Notes: generated by a model not told the origin, from the letters alone. DNA of 64,000 nucleotides from an uncultured Algibacter sp. (GCA_947499935.1 CANMQH010000003.1:124001-188000); one strand, 5' to 3'. Positions 38,644 to 48,821 are shown, numbered from the stretch's first letter. Made by a program: numbers and translations.

Positions 38644-39861
38644 TTATGATCGTCTTCTTGTTGTCGATCTTGTATTTCTGCTAGAAACTGATCTGCTTTT
38701 TGTAGCTCTTGGTGTACTGCTATTTGAAGATCTTGCTACAACTCTTCTTTGTGGAGTTGTTCTAGGCTTGCTTACAGTACGTCTTGCTACTTGAGTGTTT
38801 CTAGTATTTGTGTTATTTTTATTATATGTACGAGTATTTTGAGTTCTTGGTTTTTGAGAAACTACATTTTTTTTAATGTTTCTTGTATTATTTATTCTCG
38901 TATTGTTTGTAGAACTTCTAACGGTTCTATTAGTATTATTTCTAGTGGCACTTTTATTGTATCTAGAATTACTTGTATTTGTACGTCTACCAACTTGTTG
39001 TCTAGTAGATTGCGTATTATTACTCTGTAACCTTCTAGGGCTAGACGTGTTGCTACGTCTTACTACATTTCTATTTGCAGAGTTATATGTACGTCTGCTT
39101 GTGTTATTTTGAGCAATACTTCTTCTAGAGTTTACAGATCTATTAATTTGAGTAACATTTCTCTTGCTTCTATTTACTGTAGCATAGCTTCTGTTTCTAG
39201 TTATTGAGTTTCCGCGTCTGCTAGCAATAGATGTTCTAGGTCTGTAATTGTTATAAAACGGTCTGCTATATGTATAACGTACTGGGTTATAATATTGTCT
39301 GTAAGGTCTATTATACACAACACAGTAATTGTTAGCAGGAACGCTATAATAATTATGCCATGGTCTGTAAACATAACCTCTATTGTATGAGTTTATATAT
39401 CCAGAATAATGTGAATATCTATTATATCTATCATAGAATACACAAAGGTTACCTACGTTTGATACATATCCAAATGTATTGTAATTAATGTTTACGTTAC
39501 CTGCTCTACTAACACGCCCATAATAATCATAATGTATTGGGATGTTTTCTATTTGAATTATAGCTCCAAACTCATCATATTGTACATAACCATTATAATC
39601 ATAACCAGAATTAAAACTGATATTTACGTTTGGTGTTCCAACGGATACGTTTAAGCGCGAATTGCCTCTTAGTATATTAAAATCGAATTGCCCGTCTCGG
39701 AATACAGAAAACTCAATACCATTTTCTACAAAAATAAAAGAGTTACCATAACCTCTATTGTATATAGATGCGTTGTTTGTGTCTGCGTTGGTTGTGGTCT
39801 TTGCGTTAACAGAGAATCCTGTAAGGATCAAACCTGCTAATAAGAATATAAACTTTTTCAT
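38644..39861 (-). CDS. Exported protein with long Arg/Asn/Ser/Thr-rich tail
   Basis: About 405 residues. The signal peptide (MKKFIFLLAGLILTGFSVNA) is followed by a beta-rich, Tyr/Asn-rich region (to about residue 205; NYNTFGYVSNVGNLCVFY) and then about 200 residues of low complexity built from R, N, S, T and K (NTRNTQVARRTVSKPRTTP), strongly basic. The first part may fold as a small repeat domain; the tail is likely disordered and could bind nucleic acid, polysaccharide or acidic surfaces. Not recognised. The ATG at 39861 is chosen over an earlier frame start because the signal peptide begins there. A terminator follows. Confidence 0.75.
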   Translation of the reverse strand: MKKFIFLLAGLILTGFSVNAKTTTNADTNNASIYNRGYGNSFIFVENGIEFSVFRDGQFDFNILRGNSRLNVSVGTPNVNISFNSGYDYNGYVQYDEFGAIIQIENIPIHYDYYGRVSRAGNVNINYNTFGYVSNVGNLCVFYDRYNRYSHYSGYINSYNRGYVYRPWHNYYSVPANNYCVVYNRPYRQYYNPVRYTYSRPFYNNYRPRTSIASRRGNSITRNRSYATVNRSKRNVTQINRSVNSRRSIAQNNTSRRTYNSANRNVVRRSNTSSPRRLQSNNTQSTRQQVGRRTNTSNSRYNKSATRNNTNRTVRSSTNNTRINNTRNIKKNVVSQKPRTQNTRTYNKNNTNTRNTQVARRTVSKPRTTPQRRVVARSSNSSTPRATKSRSVSSRNTRSTTRRRS

Positions 39862-40061
39862 AATCGTGTGTTTTAAAATGAATACGATTAGTAGAATACA
39901 AACAGCGTGCCAAAAAATAAACACAATTGATTATCAGTGAGTTATTGTTTTTTAGAAACGTTTTTAAAGAAAAAGTATAGCAAAAAACAATAAAAAACAC
40001 TTTTACATCGGTGAGGATACTAATAAACTAGTCTAATAAAGCAGAAGATATAGCATGTAGA

Positions 40062-40946
40062 TTAAATGTTTGGAGCTTTTTCAGCATGCTTCCAACGTTT
40101 GTGTGTCCAAAAATAATATTCTGGTGCTTCATTAATTTGGTCTTCTACAAGCTTAGAATAAATATCTGTAATTTGATAATTTTTATAATCCTTAGGCGTG
40201 GTTGTTATGGTTTTAAACGTAGTTTCGTAATAGCCGCGTTTAACTTTTTTAACAGCAAAAAATACAACGGCCATATCTAATTTTTTAGCTAACATTTCTG
40301 GGCCTACATGCATGGGTACATGTATACCCATAAACGTATTCCAATATACAGCTTTGTTAAATTTTGGAGATTGATCTGCAACAAACCCATTAATGGTTAA
40401 TTCGCCATTTCGTTTAACTTTTATAAGTGTGGGTATGGTTTCTTTTGTTGTTATTAGATAACTATTGTATTTAGCTCTTTTGCGTTTTATTAAGGCATCA
40501 AAATACTTGTTAGCTAACTGTTTGTATACACCATAACCTTTACTTTTAACATATTTTTGAAGTATAAAAATCCATTCAAAATTGCCATAATGAGCACAAA
40601 CTAACATAACACTTCTATTATTGTTTTCATGTTGTCTAATCTCATTAACATTGGTAAAGCTAAAACGCTTTTTCATTTCTGCTTCAGATATTGTTAGAGA
40701 TTTTATAGACTCTATCATTAAATCACAAAAATGATGATAAAATGCTTTTGTAATACGCTTTATTTCTTTTTCGGTTTTATCAGGAAAAACAAGATTTAAG
40801 TTTCCTACGACTACTTTTTTTCTATAACCAACAATGTGGTATATAATTAAGTAAACTCCATCAGAAATTATGTATAACACCTTAAAAGGCATTATAGATA
40901 ATAACCATAAAAGTGGATAAACAAGAATATAAACTAGAAATTGCAT
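40062..40946 (-). CDS. LpxL/HtrB-like lipid A acyltransferase
   Basis: A 294-residue inner-membrane-associated acyltransferase of the lysophospholipid acyltransferase superfamily. One N-terminal TM region (about 5-40; VYPLLWLLSIMPFKVLYIIS), the catalytic HYGNFE motif (HX4D/E; about residues 120-125), and later FVADQSPK and YWNTFMGIHVPMHVGPEMLA segments. It probably adds a secondary acyl chain to lipid A. A TAnnTTTG element lies 24 bases upstream of the ATG, in the divergent region shared with the rhomboid gene. Confidence 0.92.
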   Translation of the reverse strand: MQFLVYILVYPLLWLLSIMPFKVLYIISDGVYLIIYHIVGYRKKVVVGNLNLVFPDKTEKEIKRITKAFYHHFCDLMIESIKSLTISEAEMKKRFSFTNVNEIRQHENNNRSVMLVCAHYGNFEWIFILQKYVKSKGYGVYKQLANKYFDALIKRKRAKYNSYLITTKETIPTLIKVKRNGELTINGFVADQSPKFNKAVYWNTFMGIHVPMHVGPEMLAKKLDMAVVFFAVKKVKRGYYETTFKTITTTPKDYKNYQITDIYSKLVEDQINEAPEYYFWTHKRWKHAEKAPNI

Positions 40947-40970
40947 GAATTAATTTTAGATTTGCATTAA

Positions 40971-40978
40971 CAAATATA
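40971..40978 (-). promoter_or_regulatory. lpxL-like gene promoter -7 element (TATATTTG)
   Basis: Minus-strand TATATTTG, TAnnTTTG match 24 bases before the ATG at 40946. Confidence 0.5.
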
Positions 40979-41024
40979 TGCTATACCTTTAATTAATTGA
41001 ATAAATTTTAAAAGTTTACACTTT

Positions 41025-41675
41025 ATGGGCAAATTAGACATCATTACCATCGTCATTATAGCAGCAAACGTTATCATATCTTATAAAGGGTTTGGAGACT
41101 TTGGTTTCTTTGAAAAATATAAATTTCATGTTGGTGGTATAAAACGAGGCGAACAAATTAGAATGTTTAGTTCGGGGTTTTTACATGCCGATACGCAGCA
41201 TTTGTTGTTTAATATGCTGTCTTTGTACTTTTTTGCAGATGTAGTTATAGCACAACTTAGCCAGACACAGTTTCTATTAATTTATTTTGGGAGTTTACTT
41301 TTAGGAAATTTGCTGTCGCTATATTTTCATAAAGACGAATATAATTATAGTGCTGTTGGTGCCAGTGGTGCGGTTAGTGGTGTAATTTATGCTGCTATTT
41401 TGTTACAACCGGGTATGAGTCTTTATATGTTTTTTATTCCTATCCCTATACCTGCTTATTTGTTTGGTATCGGTTATTTACTCTATTCTATTTACGGTAT
41501 GAAAAATAGAGTAGGTAATATTGGCCACGATGCCCATTTTGGAGGTGCCATTGGTGGGTATATAATAACACTTATATTATCGCCTTGGTTGTTTGAGACC
41601 AATTTATTGATGATAGTTTTACTAGCCATACCCATTGTTTTGTTATTTGTTATGAAGAAAATGGGGAAGATTTAG
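41025..41675 (+). CDS. Rhomboid-family intramembrane serine protease
   Basis: 216 residues with six predicted TM helices. The catalytic Ser is in GASGAVSG (GxSG motif, about residue 115) and the catalytic His in GHDAHFGGAIGG (about residue 168). HADTQHLLFNM near the start is the conserved L1-loop/HxxxN segment. It cleaves substrates within the membrane; natural substrate unknown. A bidirectional terminator separates it from the converging lipoprotein gene. Confidence 0.93.
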   Translation: MGKLDIITIVIIAANVIISYKGFGDFGFFEKYKFHVGGIKRGEQIRMFSSGFLHADTQHLLFNMLSLYFFADVVIAQLSQTQFLLIYFGSLLLGNLLSLYFHKDEYNYSAVGASGAVSGVIYAAILLQPGMSLYMFFIPIPIPAYLFGIGYLLYSIYGMKNRVGNIGHDAHFGGAIGGYIITLILSPWLFETNLLMIVLLAIPIVLLFVMKKMGKI

Positions 41676-41682
41676 ATGGAAT

Positions 41683-41722
41683 AAAAAAGTCCTATTTCTA
41701 AGTTTGGAAACAGGACTTTTTA
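41683..41722. terminator. Bidirectional terminator between convergent genes
   Basis: AAAAAAGTCCT at the left pairs with AGGACTTTTT at the right, with an imperfect inner stem (ATTTC/GGAAAC). The A-run on one side and T-run on the other fit termination in both directions. Confidence 0.85.
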
Positions 41723-41742
41723 ATTATGATTGTTTTGTAATC

Positions 41743-42555
41743 TTAGTAAATATATTCAATAGTAGATTCATCTTTTGTTCCATTATTGTCAGAATTGTAT
41801 TTGGCTGACACAGGATAATCTTTATCGTTATATATGTAATCAAATGTTTCTATAAACACAAAAAAACTATTACCTTGATTATCATTGCGTTTAGTAACAT
41901 TGTTTGTGTTACCAAAAAAATCTGGCGAATATTCACTACCTGTAGTAACAATGTTTATAGTTGAAATTTGCGAAATATTTTTAAAAACTCCATTTTTATC
42001 ATCAAATTCTAAATCTAATGTATCATCAGAGTCATCAATAGTTTCTTTAATGATGTTTCCATTATCATCTAAATTGAGTATTAAATTATTTCTGAATTCA
42101 GTTTGAGAATTAAAATCACCAGAAAAAACAGCGAGATTTATTGAGTTGTTGGTATTAAAAGTTAGTATATGTTCGTAAGCGATATCTCCTAAGTCAGCAA
42201 TGTCAAATAAGAATTGTTTATAGCTTTTTAATTTATCATTAGCATCATACTCTAAAGTAAAGTATTCCATAAGTTCTCCATCAACGGTATTATTTATCCT
42301 AATAATTTTATCATCAGAATATAAAAATGTAGTAATAAATTCGTCATCTCTATTAACGCTTGTTAGTTTATTACCATTATATTCGTAAGAAGTAGTGTAA
42401 ACGTCACCGTCTATATCTGTTTCAATAGATTTCTTTAATAAAACGGTGTTATTATTATTTTGGTTTTCATTTTCATTAGGGTTGTTGTCAGAGTCACTAC
42501 TACAAGCAAAGATTGTAATACATAAACTTAAAAGTAAAAATTGGCTAAGTTTCAT
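41743..42555 (-). CDS. Lipoprotein of DUF4595/RHS-like fold, function unknown
   Basis: The lipobox IFACS places the lipid-attached Cys at about residue 18, followed by SSDSDNNPNENENQNNNN, a polar, acidic linker suggesting surface export. The body contains short beta-hairpin units (TSYEYNGNKLTSVNRDD, FTLEYDANDKLKSY, YIYNDKDYPVSAKYNS) that look like YD/RHS-type repeats and the lipoproteins of Bacteroidota called DUF4595-like. No enzymatic motif is visible. Single-gene unit, divergent from lon. Confidence 0.7.
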   Translation of the reverse strand: MKLSQFLLLSLCITIFACSSDSDNNPNENENQNNNNTVLLKKSIETDIDGDVYTTSYEYNGNKLTSVNRDDEFITTFLYSDDKIIRINNTVDGELMEYFTLEYDANDKLKSYKQFLFDIADLGDIAYEHILTFNTNNSINLAVFSGDFNSQTEFRNNLILNLDDNGNIIKETIDDSDDTLDLEFDDKNGVFKNISQISTINIVTTGSEYSPDFFGNTNNVTKRNDNQGNSFFVFIETFDYIYNDKDYPVSAKYNSDNNGTKDESTIEYIY

Positions 42556-42630
42556 GAAATTAGAGTTTTAAAATTAGTTTGCGAAACTAAACATTAATTT
42601 AAAATAATCAAATATTGACTTTAATAAAAC

Positions 42631-42638
42631 TATTTTTG
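42631..42638 (+). promoter_or_regulatory. Possible lon promoter -7 element (TATTTTTG)
   Basis: TAnnTTTG match in the divergent region upstream of lon. The distance to the lon ATG is long (about 156 bases), so it implies a leader or a different promoter. No heat-shock element recognised. Confidence 0.3.
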
Positions 42639-42794
42639 CATCAACTTATCTATGGCATAGCTATTGAATTTATAGTTTAGTTGTATATTATAAATTGCAA
42701 TTAATTGACTGATATACAATGTTTTAATGTATTGAAAAAGAAATGTAAAACATGGGTCATCTAGTTTTAATGACAGATTGACCTGAATATACTT

Positions 42795-45245
42795 ATGAAA
42801 AAATCTAAATTTACAACCCTAGACAGTTTGTCATTACAGGAATTTGATGAAAATTCAGAATTAATTCCATTAATGACGCCCGAAGATGAAGAGGCTATAA
42901 ATAATGAAGCGTTGCCAGAAACACTTCCTATTTTATCATTACGTAATACAGTTTTATTTCCAGGTGTTGTTATACCTATAACAGCTGGTAGAGATAAATC
43001 TATAAAACTTATAAACGACGCTAATAAAGGCAATAAAGTTATTGGTGTTGTGGCTCAAAAAGACGAGTCTGTAGAAGATCCAACAGCTAAAGAAATTCAT
43101 GAAACTGGTACGGTAGCAAGAATACTTCGTGTTCTAAAAATGCCTGATGGTAACGTAACGGTTATTATACAAGGTAAAAAACGATTTAAAGTTGCCGAAG
43201 TACTTACCGAGGAACCCTACATGAATGCTACTATACGCGATATTCCTGAGGCTAAACCGGCTTTAAAAAATAAAGAGTTTACAGCTATAATAGATTCTAT
43301 TAAAGATTTAGCTTTAGAAATTATTAAGGAAAGTCCAAACATTCCTAGTGAGGCTTCTTTTGCTATTAAAAACATTGAGAGTAATTCGTTTTTAGTAAAT
43401 TTTGTGTCCTCTAACATGAATCTTTCTGTTACCGAAAAGCAAGAACTTTTAGAGATAAATGACCTTAAAAAACGTGCTTTGGCTACGCTAAAGTATATGA
43501 ATGTTGAGTTTCAAAAATTAGAGTTAAAAAACGATATCCAGTCTAAGGTACAGATGGATATGAGTCAACAACAGCGTGAGTATTTTTTACATCAACAAAT
43601 GAAAACCATTCAAGAAGAATTGGGTGGTGTAAGTCATGATGGTGAGATTGAAGATATGAAAGCCAAGGCTAAAGAAAAACTTTGGGATGAGACTGTAGCT
43701 AAGCATTTTGAAAAAGAAATTGCTAAAATGCAACGTATGAATCCTCAGGTTGCCGAATATTCCATTCAACGTAACTATTTAGAATTATTTTTAGACTTAC
43801 CATGGAACGAGTTTAGTATCGATAAATTCGATTTAAAGCGTGCCATGAAAATTTTGGATAGAGATCATTTTGGACTTGAAGATGTAAAGCGAAGAATTAT
43901 AGAGTATCTGGCCGTTTTAAAACTTAGGAATGATATGAAATCGCCTATTTTATGTCTTTATGGACCTCCAGGTGTTGGTAAAACATCTTTAGGTAAATCT
44001 ATTGCCGAGGCTTTAGGACGCGAATATGTGAGAATCTCTTTAGGAGGTTTACGTGACGAAGCTGAAATAAGAGGGCATAGAAAAACCTACATTGGTGCTA
44101 TGCCAGGTCGGATAATACAAAGTCTTAAAAAGGCAGGAACATCTAACCCTGTTTTTGTGTTAGATGAGATAGATAAACTTTCTAACTCGCATCAAGGTGA
44201 TCCATCTTCTGCCATGTTAGAAGTTTTAGACCCAGAGCAAAATAATGAGTTCTATGATAACTTTTTAGAAATGGGGTACGATTTATCTAAAGTTATGTTT
44301 ATAGCAACGTCTAATAGCTTATCTACCATTCAGCCAGCATTACGGGACCGTATGGAAATTATAAATGTTACTGGATATACTATTGAAGAAAAAGTAGAAA
44401 TTGCTAAGCGCCATCTATTACCTAAACAATTAGAAGAACATGGCTTAGCCGATAAGCATTTAAAAATTGCTAAACCTCAGTTAGAAAAAATTGTAGAAGG
44501 TTATACCCGAGAGTCTGGTGTTAGAGGCCTAGAAAAGCAAGTGGCAAAAATGGTGCGTTATGCTGCTAAGAATATAGCCATGGAAGAAGATTATAATGTT
44601 AAAGTTTCTAACGAAGATATTATTGAAGTTTTAGGTGGCCCAAAACTAGAACGTGATAAATACGAAAACAATAATGTTGCAGGTGTGGTTACAGGTTTGG
44701 CTTGGACGCGTGTTGGTGGCGATATTTTGTTTATAGAATCTATCCTTTCAAAAGGAAAAGGTAATATGACTATTACTGGTAATCTTGGTAAAGTCATGAA
44801 AGAGTCGGCAACCATTGCTATGGAATACATTAAATCTAATGCAGATACGTTTGGTATAAAGCCTAAGGTTTTTGATGATTATAATGTGCACATCCACGTG
44901 CCAGAAGGCGCAACGCCTAAAGATGGACCAAGTGCGGGTGTTACCATGTTAACATCATTAGTATCACTTTTTACTCAAACAAAAGTAAAAAAGAGTTTAG
45001 CCATGACAGGAGAGATAACCCTAAGAGGGAAAGTACTTCCTGTTGGTGGTATAAAAGAGAAAATTTTAGCTGCAAAGCGCGCCAGAATAAAAGAGATTTT
45101 ACTTTGTGAGGATAACAAACGTGATATAGAAGAAATTAAGCCAGAATATTTAAAAGGTTTAACGTTTCATTACGTTACAGATATGAGTGATGTTATTAAA
45201 CTGGCCTTGACCAATCAAAAGGTTAAGAATGCTAAAAAGATATAA
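42795..45245 (+). CDS. lon: ATP-dependent protease Lon
   Basis: 816-residue Lon. The N-terminal substrate-binding domain (about 45-245) starts [18 protein letters not shown]. The AAA+ module has Walker A GPPGVGKT (390-397), [10 protein letters not shown] (Walker B) and sensor residues. The C-terminal protease domain has catalytic Ser713 in KDGPSAG and Lys756 in [10 protein letters not shown]. It degrades damaged and regulatory proteins in the cytosol. A terminator follows; porQ and cmk lie downstream. Confidence 0.98.
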   Translation: MKKSKFTTLDSLSLQEFDENSELIPLMTPEDEEAINNEALPETLPILSLRNTVLFPGVVIPITAGRDKSIKLINDANKGNKVIGVVAQKDESVEDPTAKEIHETGTVARILRVLKMPDGNVTVIIQGKKRFKVAEVLTEEPYMNATIRDIPEAKPALKNKEFTAIIDSIKDLALEIIKESPNIPSEASFAIKNIESNSFLVNFVSSNMNLSVTEKQELLEINDLKKRALATLKYMNVEFQKLELKNDIQSKVQMDMSQQQREYFLHQQMKTIQEELGGVSHDGEIEDMKAKAKEKLWDETVAKHFEKEIAKMQRMNPQVAEYSIQRNYLELFLDLPWNEFSIDKFDLKRAMKILDRDHFGLEDVKRRIIEYLAVLKLRNDMKSPILCLYGPPGVGKTSLGKSIAEALGREYVRISLGGLRDEAEIRGHRKTYIGAMPGRIIQSLKKAGTSNPVFVLDEIDKLSNSHQGDPSSAMLEVLDPEQNNEFYDNFLEMGYDLSKVMFIATSNSLSTIQPALRDRMEIINVTGYTIEEKVEIAKRHLLPKQLEEHGLADKHLKIAKPQLEKIVEGYTRESGVRGLEKQVAKMVRYAAKNIAMEEDYNVKVSNEDIIEVLGGPKLERDKYENNNVAGVVTGLAWTRVGGDILFIESILSKGKGNMTITGNLGKVMKESATIAMEYIKSNADTFGIKPKVFDDYNVHIHVPEGATPKDGPSAGVTMLTSLVSLFTQTKVKKSLAMTGEITLRGKVLPVGGIKEKILAAKRARIKEILLCEDNKRDIEEIKPEYLKGLTFHYVTDMSDVIKLALTNQKVKNAKKI

Positions 45246-45263
45246 GTGCAAGTATTGTTAAAA

Positions 45264-45291
45264 ACCTCGAAATCTTTCGAGGTTTTTTTAT
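45264..45291 (+). terminator. Terminator after lon
   Basis: ACCTCGA (45264-45270) pairs with TCGAGGT (45277-45283) followed by TTTTTT. Confidence 0.9.
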
Positions 45292-45354
45292 GAATTAAAA
45301 TAAAAGATACATGCTACCGTTTTAAAATAGATTTATTTACTTTGTAAGCTAAAT

Positions 45355-46374
45355 ATGCTAAGAAAAATTATCTCTCTTTTTTGTTTTCTAATAACTGCAG
45401 TAACCATAGCTCAGGTTGGTGGCGAGACGACTTATAGGTTTTTAAATCTAGTGTCCTCGCCTAGGCAAGCAGCTTTAGGCGGCAAGGTTTTAACTAACAT
45501 AGATTACGACGTAACCCAAGGATTATTTAATCCGGCAACCATAAATGTAGAAATGGATAATCAACTTGCCGTTAATTATTCGAGTTATTTAGGCGGTATC
45601 AGTTATGGTACAGCGGCCTATGCTTACACATTAGACAGGCGAACACAAACATTTCATGGAGGTATTACCTATGTAAATTATGGTTCGTTTGATGGTTATG
45701 ACGAAAATGGTAATGCCACAGGGTCATTCAGTGGAAATGAAACAGCACTTTCATTAGGCTATGCAACCCAAATAGGGTATTCAGATTTTTATTTTGGGGG
45801 TAATTTAAAGCTTATTAGTTCAAAACTAGAACAATATAATTCACTTGGGGCAGCAGCAGATTTAGGATTAATCTATATTAATAAAGATATCGATTTTAAT
45901 GCCACTGTCGTGGTTAGAAATTTAGGGTCTCAAATAACAACGTATGCCGACTTAAACGAGCCATTACCTTTTGAGGTCGCTTTTGGAATGTCTCAACTTT
46001 TGCAGAATGTACCTATAAGATGGCACGTCACCTTAGAGAATTTACAGCAATGGCCTATTGCAAGACCAAATCCAGCTCGTAATACTAGCGATTTGTCTGG
46101 AAACCAATCTTCAGAACGTATAGGGTTTTTAGGTCAAGTTATAAGACATACCATTTTAGGAGCAGAAATATTTCCAGAAGGTGGTTTTAACATTAGACTA
46201 GGATATAATTTTAGAAGGGGAGAAGAACTACGTATTGTAGATCAGCGTAATTTTTCGGGTTTATCTGCTGGTATTTCCATAAAAATGAATAAAATGCGTT
46301 TTAGTTATACGCATGCTAAATATACCAGTGCTGCAAATTCAAACTTTTTTGGACTTCAAATTGATTTACAATAG
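45355..46374 (+). CDS. porQ: Type IX secretion system protein PorQ
   Basis: 339 residues: a signal peptide (ending VTIAQ) and an outer-membrane beta-barrel (FadL-like) with the PorQ start GGETTYRFLNLVSSPRQAALGG and the INFRLGYNFRRGEELR-type C-terminal region. PorQ belongs to the T9SS attachment complex (PorU, PorV, PorQ, PorZ) that anchors cargo proteins at the cell surface. It is followed after 110 bases by cmk, an association common in Bacteroidota. The window has five T9SS cargo genes that depend on such machinery. Confidence 0.9.
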   Translation: MLRKIISLFCFLITAVTIAQVGGETTYRFLNLVSSPRQAALGGKVLTNIDYDVTQGLFNPATINVEMDNQLAVNYSSYLGGISYGTAAYAYTLDRRTQTFHGGITYVNYGSFDGYDENGNATGSFSGNETALSLGYATQIGYSDFYFGGNLKLISSKLEQYNSLGAAADLGLIYINKDIDFNATVVVRNLGSQITTYADLNEPLPFEVAFGMSQLLQNVPIRWHVTLENLQQWPIARPNPARNTSDLSGNQSSERIGFLGQVIRHTILGAEIFPEGGFNIRLGYNFRRGEELRIVDQRNFSGLSAGISIKMNKMRFSYTHAKYTSAANSNFFGLQIDLQ

Positions 46375-46484
46375 CGTATAAAGTGTAATTAGGAATCTAA
46401 AAAAATATTTTCTTTTTAATTCTACAGCAATATATTTCTTGGCTAGGTAGACATTAAGTATTTTAGACACTTTAAATTTTAAGC

Positions 46485-47180
46485 ATGAATAATATAACCA
46501 TAGCCATAGACGGTTTTTCTTCAACAGGAAAAAGTACTGTAGCAAAACAACTTGCAAAACATTTGGGTTATGTCTATGTAGATACAGGAGCTATGTATAG
46601 AGCAGTAACCTATTATGCTATGCGCCAAGGCTTAATTAGTAAATTAGATTTTAATAAAGAAGCCTTAATATATCAACTACCTAATATAGAAATCCGTTTT
46701 AAATTTAATGAAACGCTCGGTTTTGCTGAAGTGTATTTAAATGGAGAGAATATTGAGAAAAAGATTCGTACGCTAGAGGTCTCAAGCTATGTTAGTAAAG
46801 TAGCTGCTATTTCTCAAGTACGTCTAAAACTTGTTGAACAACAACAAAAACTGGGACAAAACAAAGGTGTGGTTATGGATGGTAGAGATATTGGTACTGT
46901 GGTTTTTCCGGATGCCGAACTTAAATTGTTTATGACGGCTTCTGCCGAAAAAAGAGCTAAAAGACGCTATGCTGAATTATTAGAAAGAGGCGACCAAGTT
47001 GAATATGAAGATGTATTAAAAAATGTCCAAGAGCGTGATTATTTAGATTCAAATAGAAAGGATTCTCCATTAATGAAAGCAAAAGATGCTATAGAGATTG
47101 ATAATTCTAATCTAACTTTAGATGAGCAATTTAAAAAACTTTATAAGTTGGCTGTTATGACTATAGAGGATTATGAGTAA
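46485..47180 (+). CDS. cmk: (d)CMP kinase
   Basis: Phosphorylates CMP and dCMP to the diphosphates, using ATP, in nucleotide salvage. The P-loop GFSSTGKST (about residues 9-17), the CMP-binding DTGAMYRAVTYYAM and the DGRDIGTVVFPDAELK segments are present; 231 residues, normal size. It follows porQ. In many bacteria cmk is directly upstream of rpsA; here about 4.1 kb of other genes separate them. Confidence 0.97.
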   Translation: MNNITIAIDGFSSTGKSTVAKQLAKHLGYVYVDTGAMYRAVTYYAMRQGLISKLDFNKEALIYQLPNIEIRFKFNETLGFAEVYLNGENIEKKIRTLEVSSYVSKVAAISQVRLKLVEQQQKLGQNKGVVMDGRDIGTVVFPDAELKLFMTASAEKRAKRRYAELLERGDQVEYEDVLKNVQERDYLDSNRKDSPLMKAKDAIEIDNSNLTLDEQFKKLYKLAVMTIEDYE

Positions 47181-47264
47181 TTTTCTTGCTAGTTTATGAG
47201 TTTTGCTAAAAAAGATATTGTACTAACCAAAAGAACATAGTTTCCTTTTGAAATTAGATGTTAT

Positions 47265-47534
47265 GAGAAAAACTGGAAAAATAACAGGGACGTACTAACC
47301 GTGTTTTTTGATTTTCCGATAGAAATAATAGATACTACAAACCTTATTGAAAACCTTAACGGAAAAATTAGAAAATATACCCCAAAAAACTCTCGTTTCA
47401 AACAGATGAAGCCGTTATGAAATCGGTTTTTTAACTTTTAATGGAAAGCACAAAAAATGACTATGCCAATTAGGAATTGGGGCGTTATTCTCAATCAATT
47501 TTTTGCTGTATTTTAAAACAGGGTTAAATTATAA
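47265..47534 (+). pseudogene. Decayed IS256-family transposase, C-terminal remnant
   Basis: Fragments in shifting frames spell the characteristic end of Bacteroidota IS256-type (mutator-like) transposases: EKNWKNNRDVLTVFFDFPIE, then TTNLIENLNGKIRKYT, DEAVMKSVF, and TMPIRNWGVILNQFFAVF at 47460-47513. A stop at 47514-47516 replaces the usual Glu, and NRVKL plus TAA follow in frame. There are at least two frameshifts and a deletion between FPIEI and TTNL. Only the last part, about 90 of some 400 codons, survives, so it is inactive. It marks an old insertion just downstream of cmk. Confidence 0.85.
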
Positions 47535-47548
47535 ATAATTTAACCCTG
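47519..47548. repeat. 13-bp palindrome at the end of the IS remnant
   Basis: CAGGGTTAAATTA (47519-47531) pairs exactly with TAATTTAACCCTG (47536-47548) around TAAA. It contains the final codons (NRVKL) of the transposase remnant. It may act as a terminator for cmk or be part of the IS end. Confidence 0.6.
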
Positions 47549-47627
47549 AAATTTTAAACTTAGACAGATTTTAGAATAGTATATCTCAATATGAGTAGCT
47601 AATATAAACGTAGTCTAAACTAGAATC

Positions 47628-48821
47628 TTATTTAATAATAATGATTTTATTTAATTCATTTGATTTAATAATATAGAAACCCTTATCTAAACCTGAAACA
47701 TCAAGATTGTTATTTATATTGGTAGGGATAGCCATACTCTTAACTTTAGCACCAAGCATATTATACATTTCTATATTTGCTGTTTCAACTTCAGAATTTA
47801 CTTTTATATTAATATAATCTGAAGTTGGATTTGGATATATTTCTAAGCTATTTTGTAATGAAACAGAGTTGTCATTAACTTTAAGGTCTGTTTTCTTAGA
47901 CGATTTATTTACTAATTTATATGAACGAACATAATCATAAAAAGTTGTTCTTTTTTCTGCAGATAGATTCATATTGTCGTTACCATCTTCTGGAAGATTC
48001 CAACCGTAAACTTCAACAGCAAAACGAAGGAATAATTTCTTATCAAATGCAATTTTAGTCTTACCTTGATTTACAAGTTTACCATCTAAATAAAATCGAA
48101 CTAAGTCTTTATTAACTACCCAAACACCATAAGTATGCCATTTGTTTCCAGGAGAACTCATAGGGATTCTACGATAATTAGCATGAGTTACAGTTTGACA
48201 TTTTGTTTGATCATCTGTACTAGAAGTCATGTTTTTAGTCCAACCAGGTTTCCAAGACTTATTGTGAGGCTTCGTTGTAACTTTACCTATTAATTCTTGA
48301 ACATCTAGCTCAAAAACTTTAGTCCCACAGCTACCGCCTCGATTTTCTGATTTTAACCAAAATGTGGATGACATAAAAGACGAACTGCCTTTCATTCTAC
48401 ATTCAAAATACATACCTTGAGGGTGATAAAGTCCATTTTTAGATGTCACAATAGCACCACCATGAGTCCAGTTTTGACCATGGGCTCTAACTGGTCTAGC
48501 AAATTTTTTTGATAAAAGTTTCATATTTCCACCGGAATTACTAACGTTGCTTTGCTGAAAAAGCCCAGGGAACCTACCGTTCCATGTGGGTGAAAATTTC
48601 TGAAATTTACTTCCTTCAAATGAATTAAATTCACTAGACATATTGCCTACTTTTTGCCATCTCTTTCCAGAAGGGGCAGATGGTTGCGCATAGGCTAAAC
48701 TCATGCTGAATAATGTGAATAATACCATTGCAGAATTCTTGAAAATTCTGTTTTTAATTTTTTGATCAATACTTACGCCAAGTAAGTAGTTTCTTCTGAA
48801 TTGTTTAATTGTTTTTTTCAT
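47628..48821 (-). CDS. Secreted GH16 glycoside hydrolase, T9SS cargo
   Basis: 397 residues: a long N-terminus with a signal segment (about 29-46, ending AYAQ), a GH16 beta-sandwich (about 55-305) and a T9SS type A sorting domain (YPNPTSDYINIKV and ending IIIIK). The catalytic signature ExDxxE is intact as ELDVQE (Glu171 nucleophile, Asp173, Glu176 acid/base), the beta-bulge form seen in laminarinases, agarases, porphyranases and carrageenases. The exact substrate is not fixed by sequence reading, but an algal galactan or glucan is likely. The gene lies beside an IS remnant, between cmk and rpsA, and is probably an accessory gene. Confidence 0.88.
   Translation of the reverse strand: MKKTIKQFRRNYLLGVSIDQKIKNRIFKNSAMVLFTLFSMSLAYAQPSAPSGKRWQKVGNMSSEFNSFEGSKFQKFSPTWNGRFPGLFQQSNVSNSGGNMKLLSKKFARPVRAHGQNWTHGGAIVTSKNGLYHPQGMYFECRMKGSSSFMSSTFWLKSENRGGSCGTKVFELDVQELIGKVTTKPHNKSWKPGWTKNMTSSTDDQTKCQTVTHANYRRIPMSSPGNKWHTYGVWVVNKDLVRFYLDGKLVNQGKTKIAFDKKLFLRFAVEVYGWNLPEDGNDNMNLSAEKRTTFYDYVRSYKLVNKSSKKTDLKVNDNSVSLQNSLEIYPNPTSDYINIKVNSEVETANIEMYNMLGAKVKSMAIPTNINNNLDVSGLDKGFYIIKSNELNKIIIIK

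Noticed and set aside
38749-39112. Plus-strand frames rich in Val, Leu, Ile and Ser
   Set aside because: They are the complement of the low-complexity Arg/Asn/Ser/Thr tail of the real minus-strand gene.
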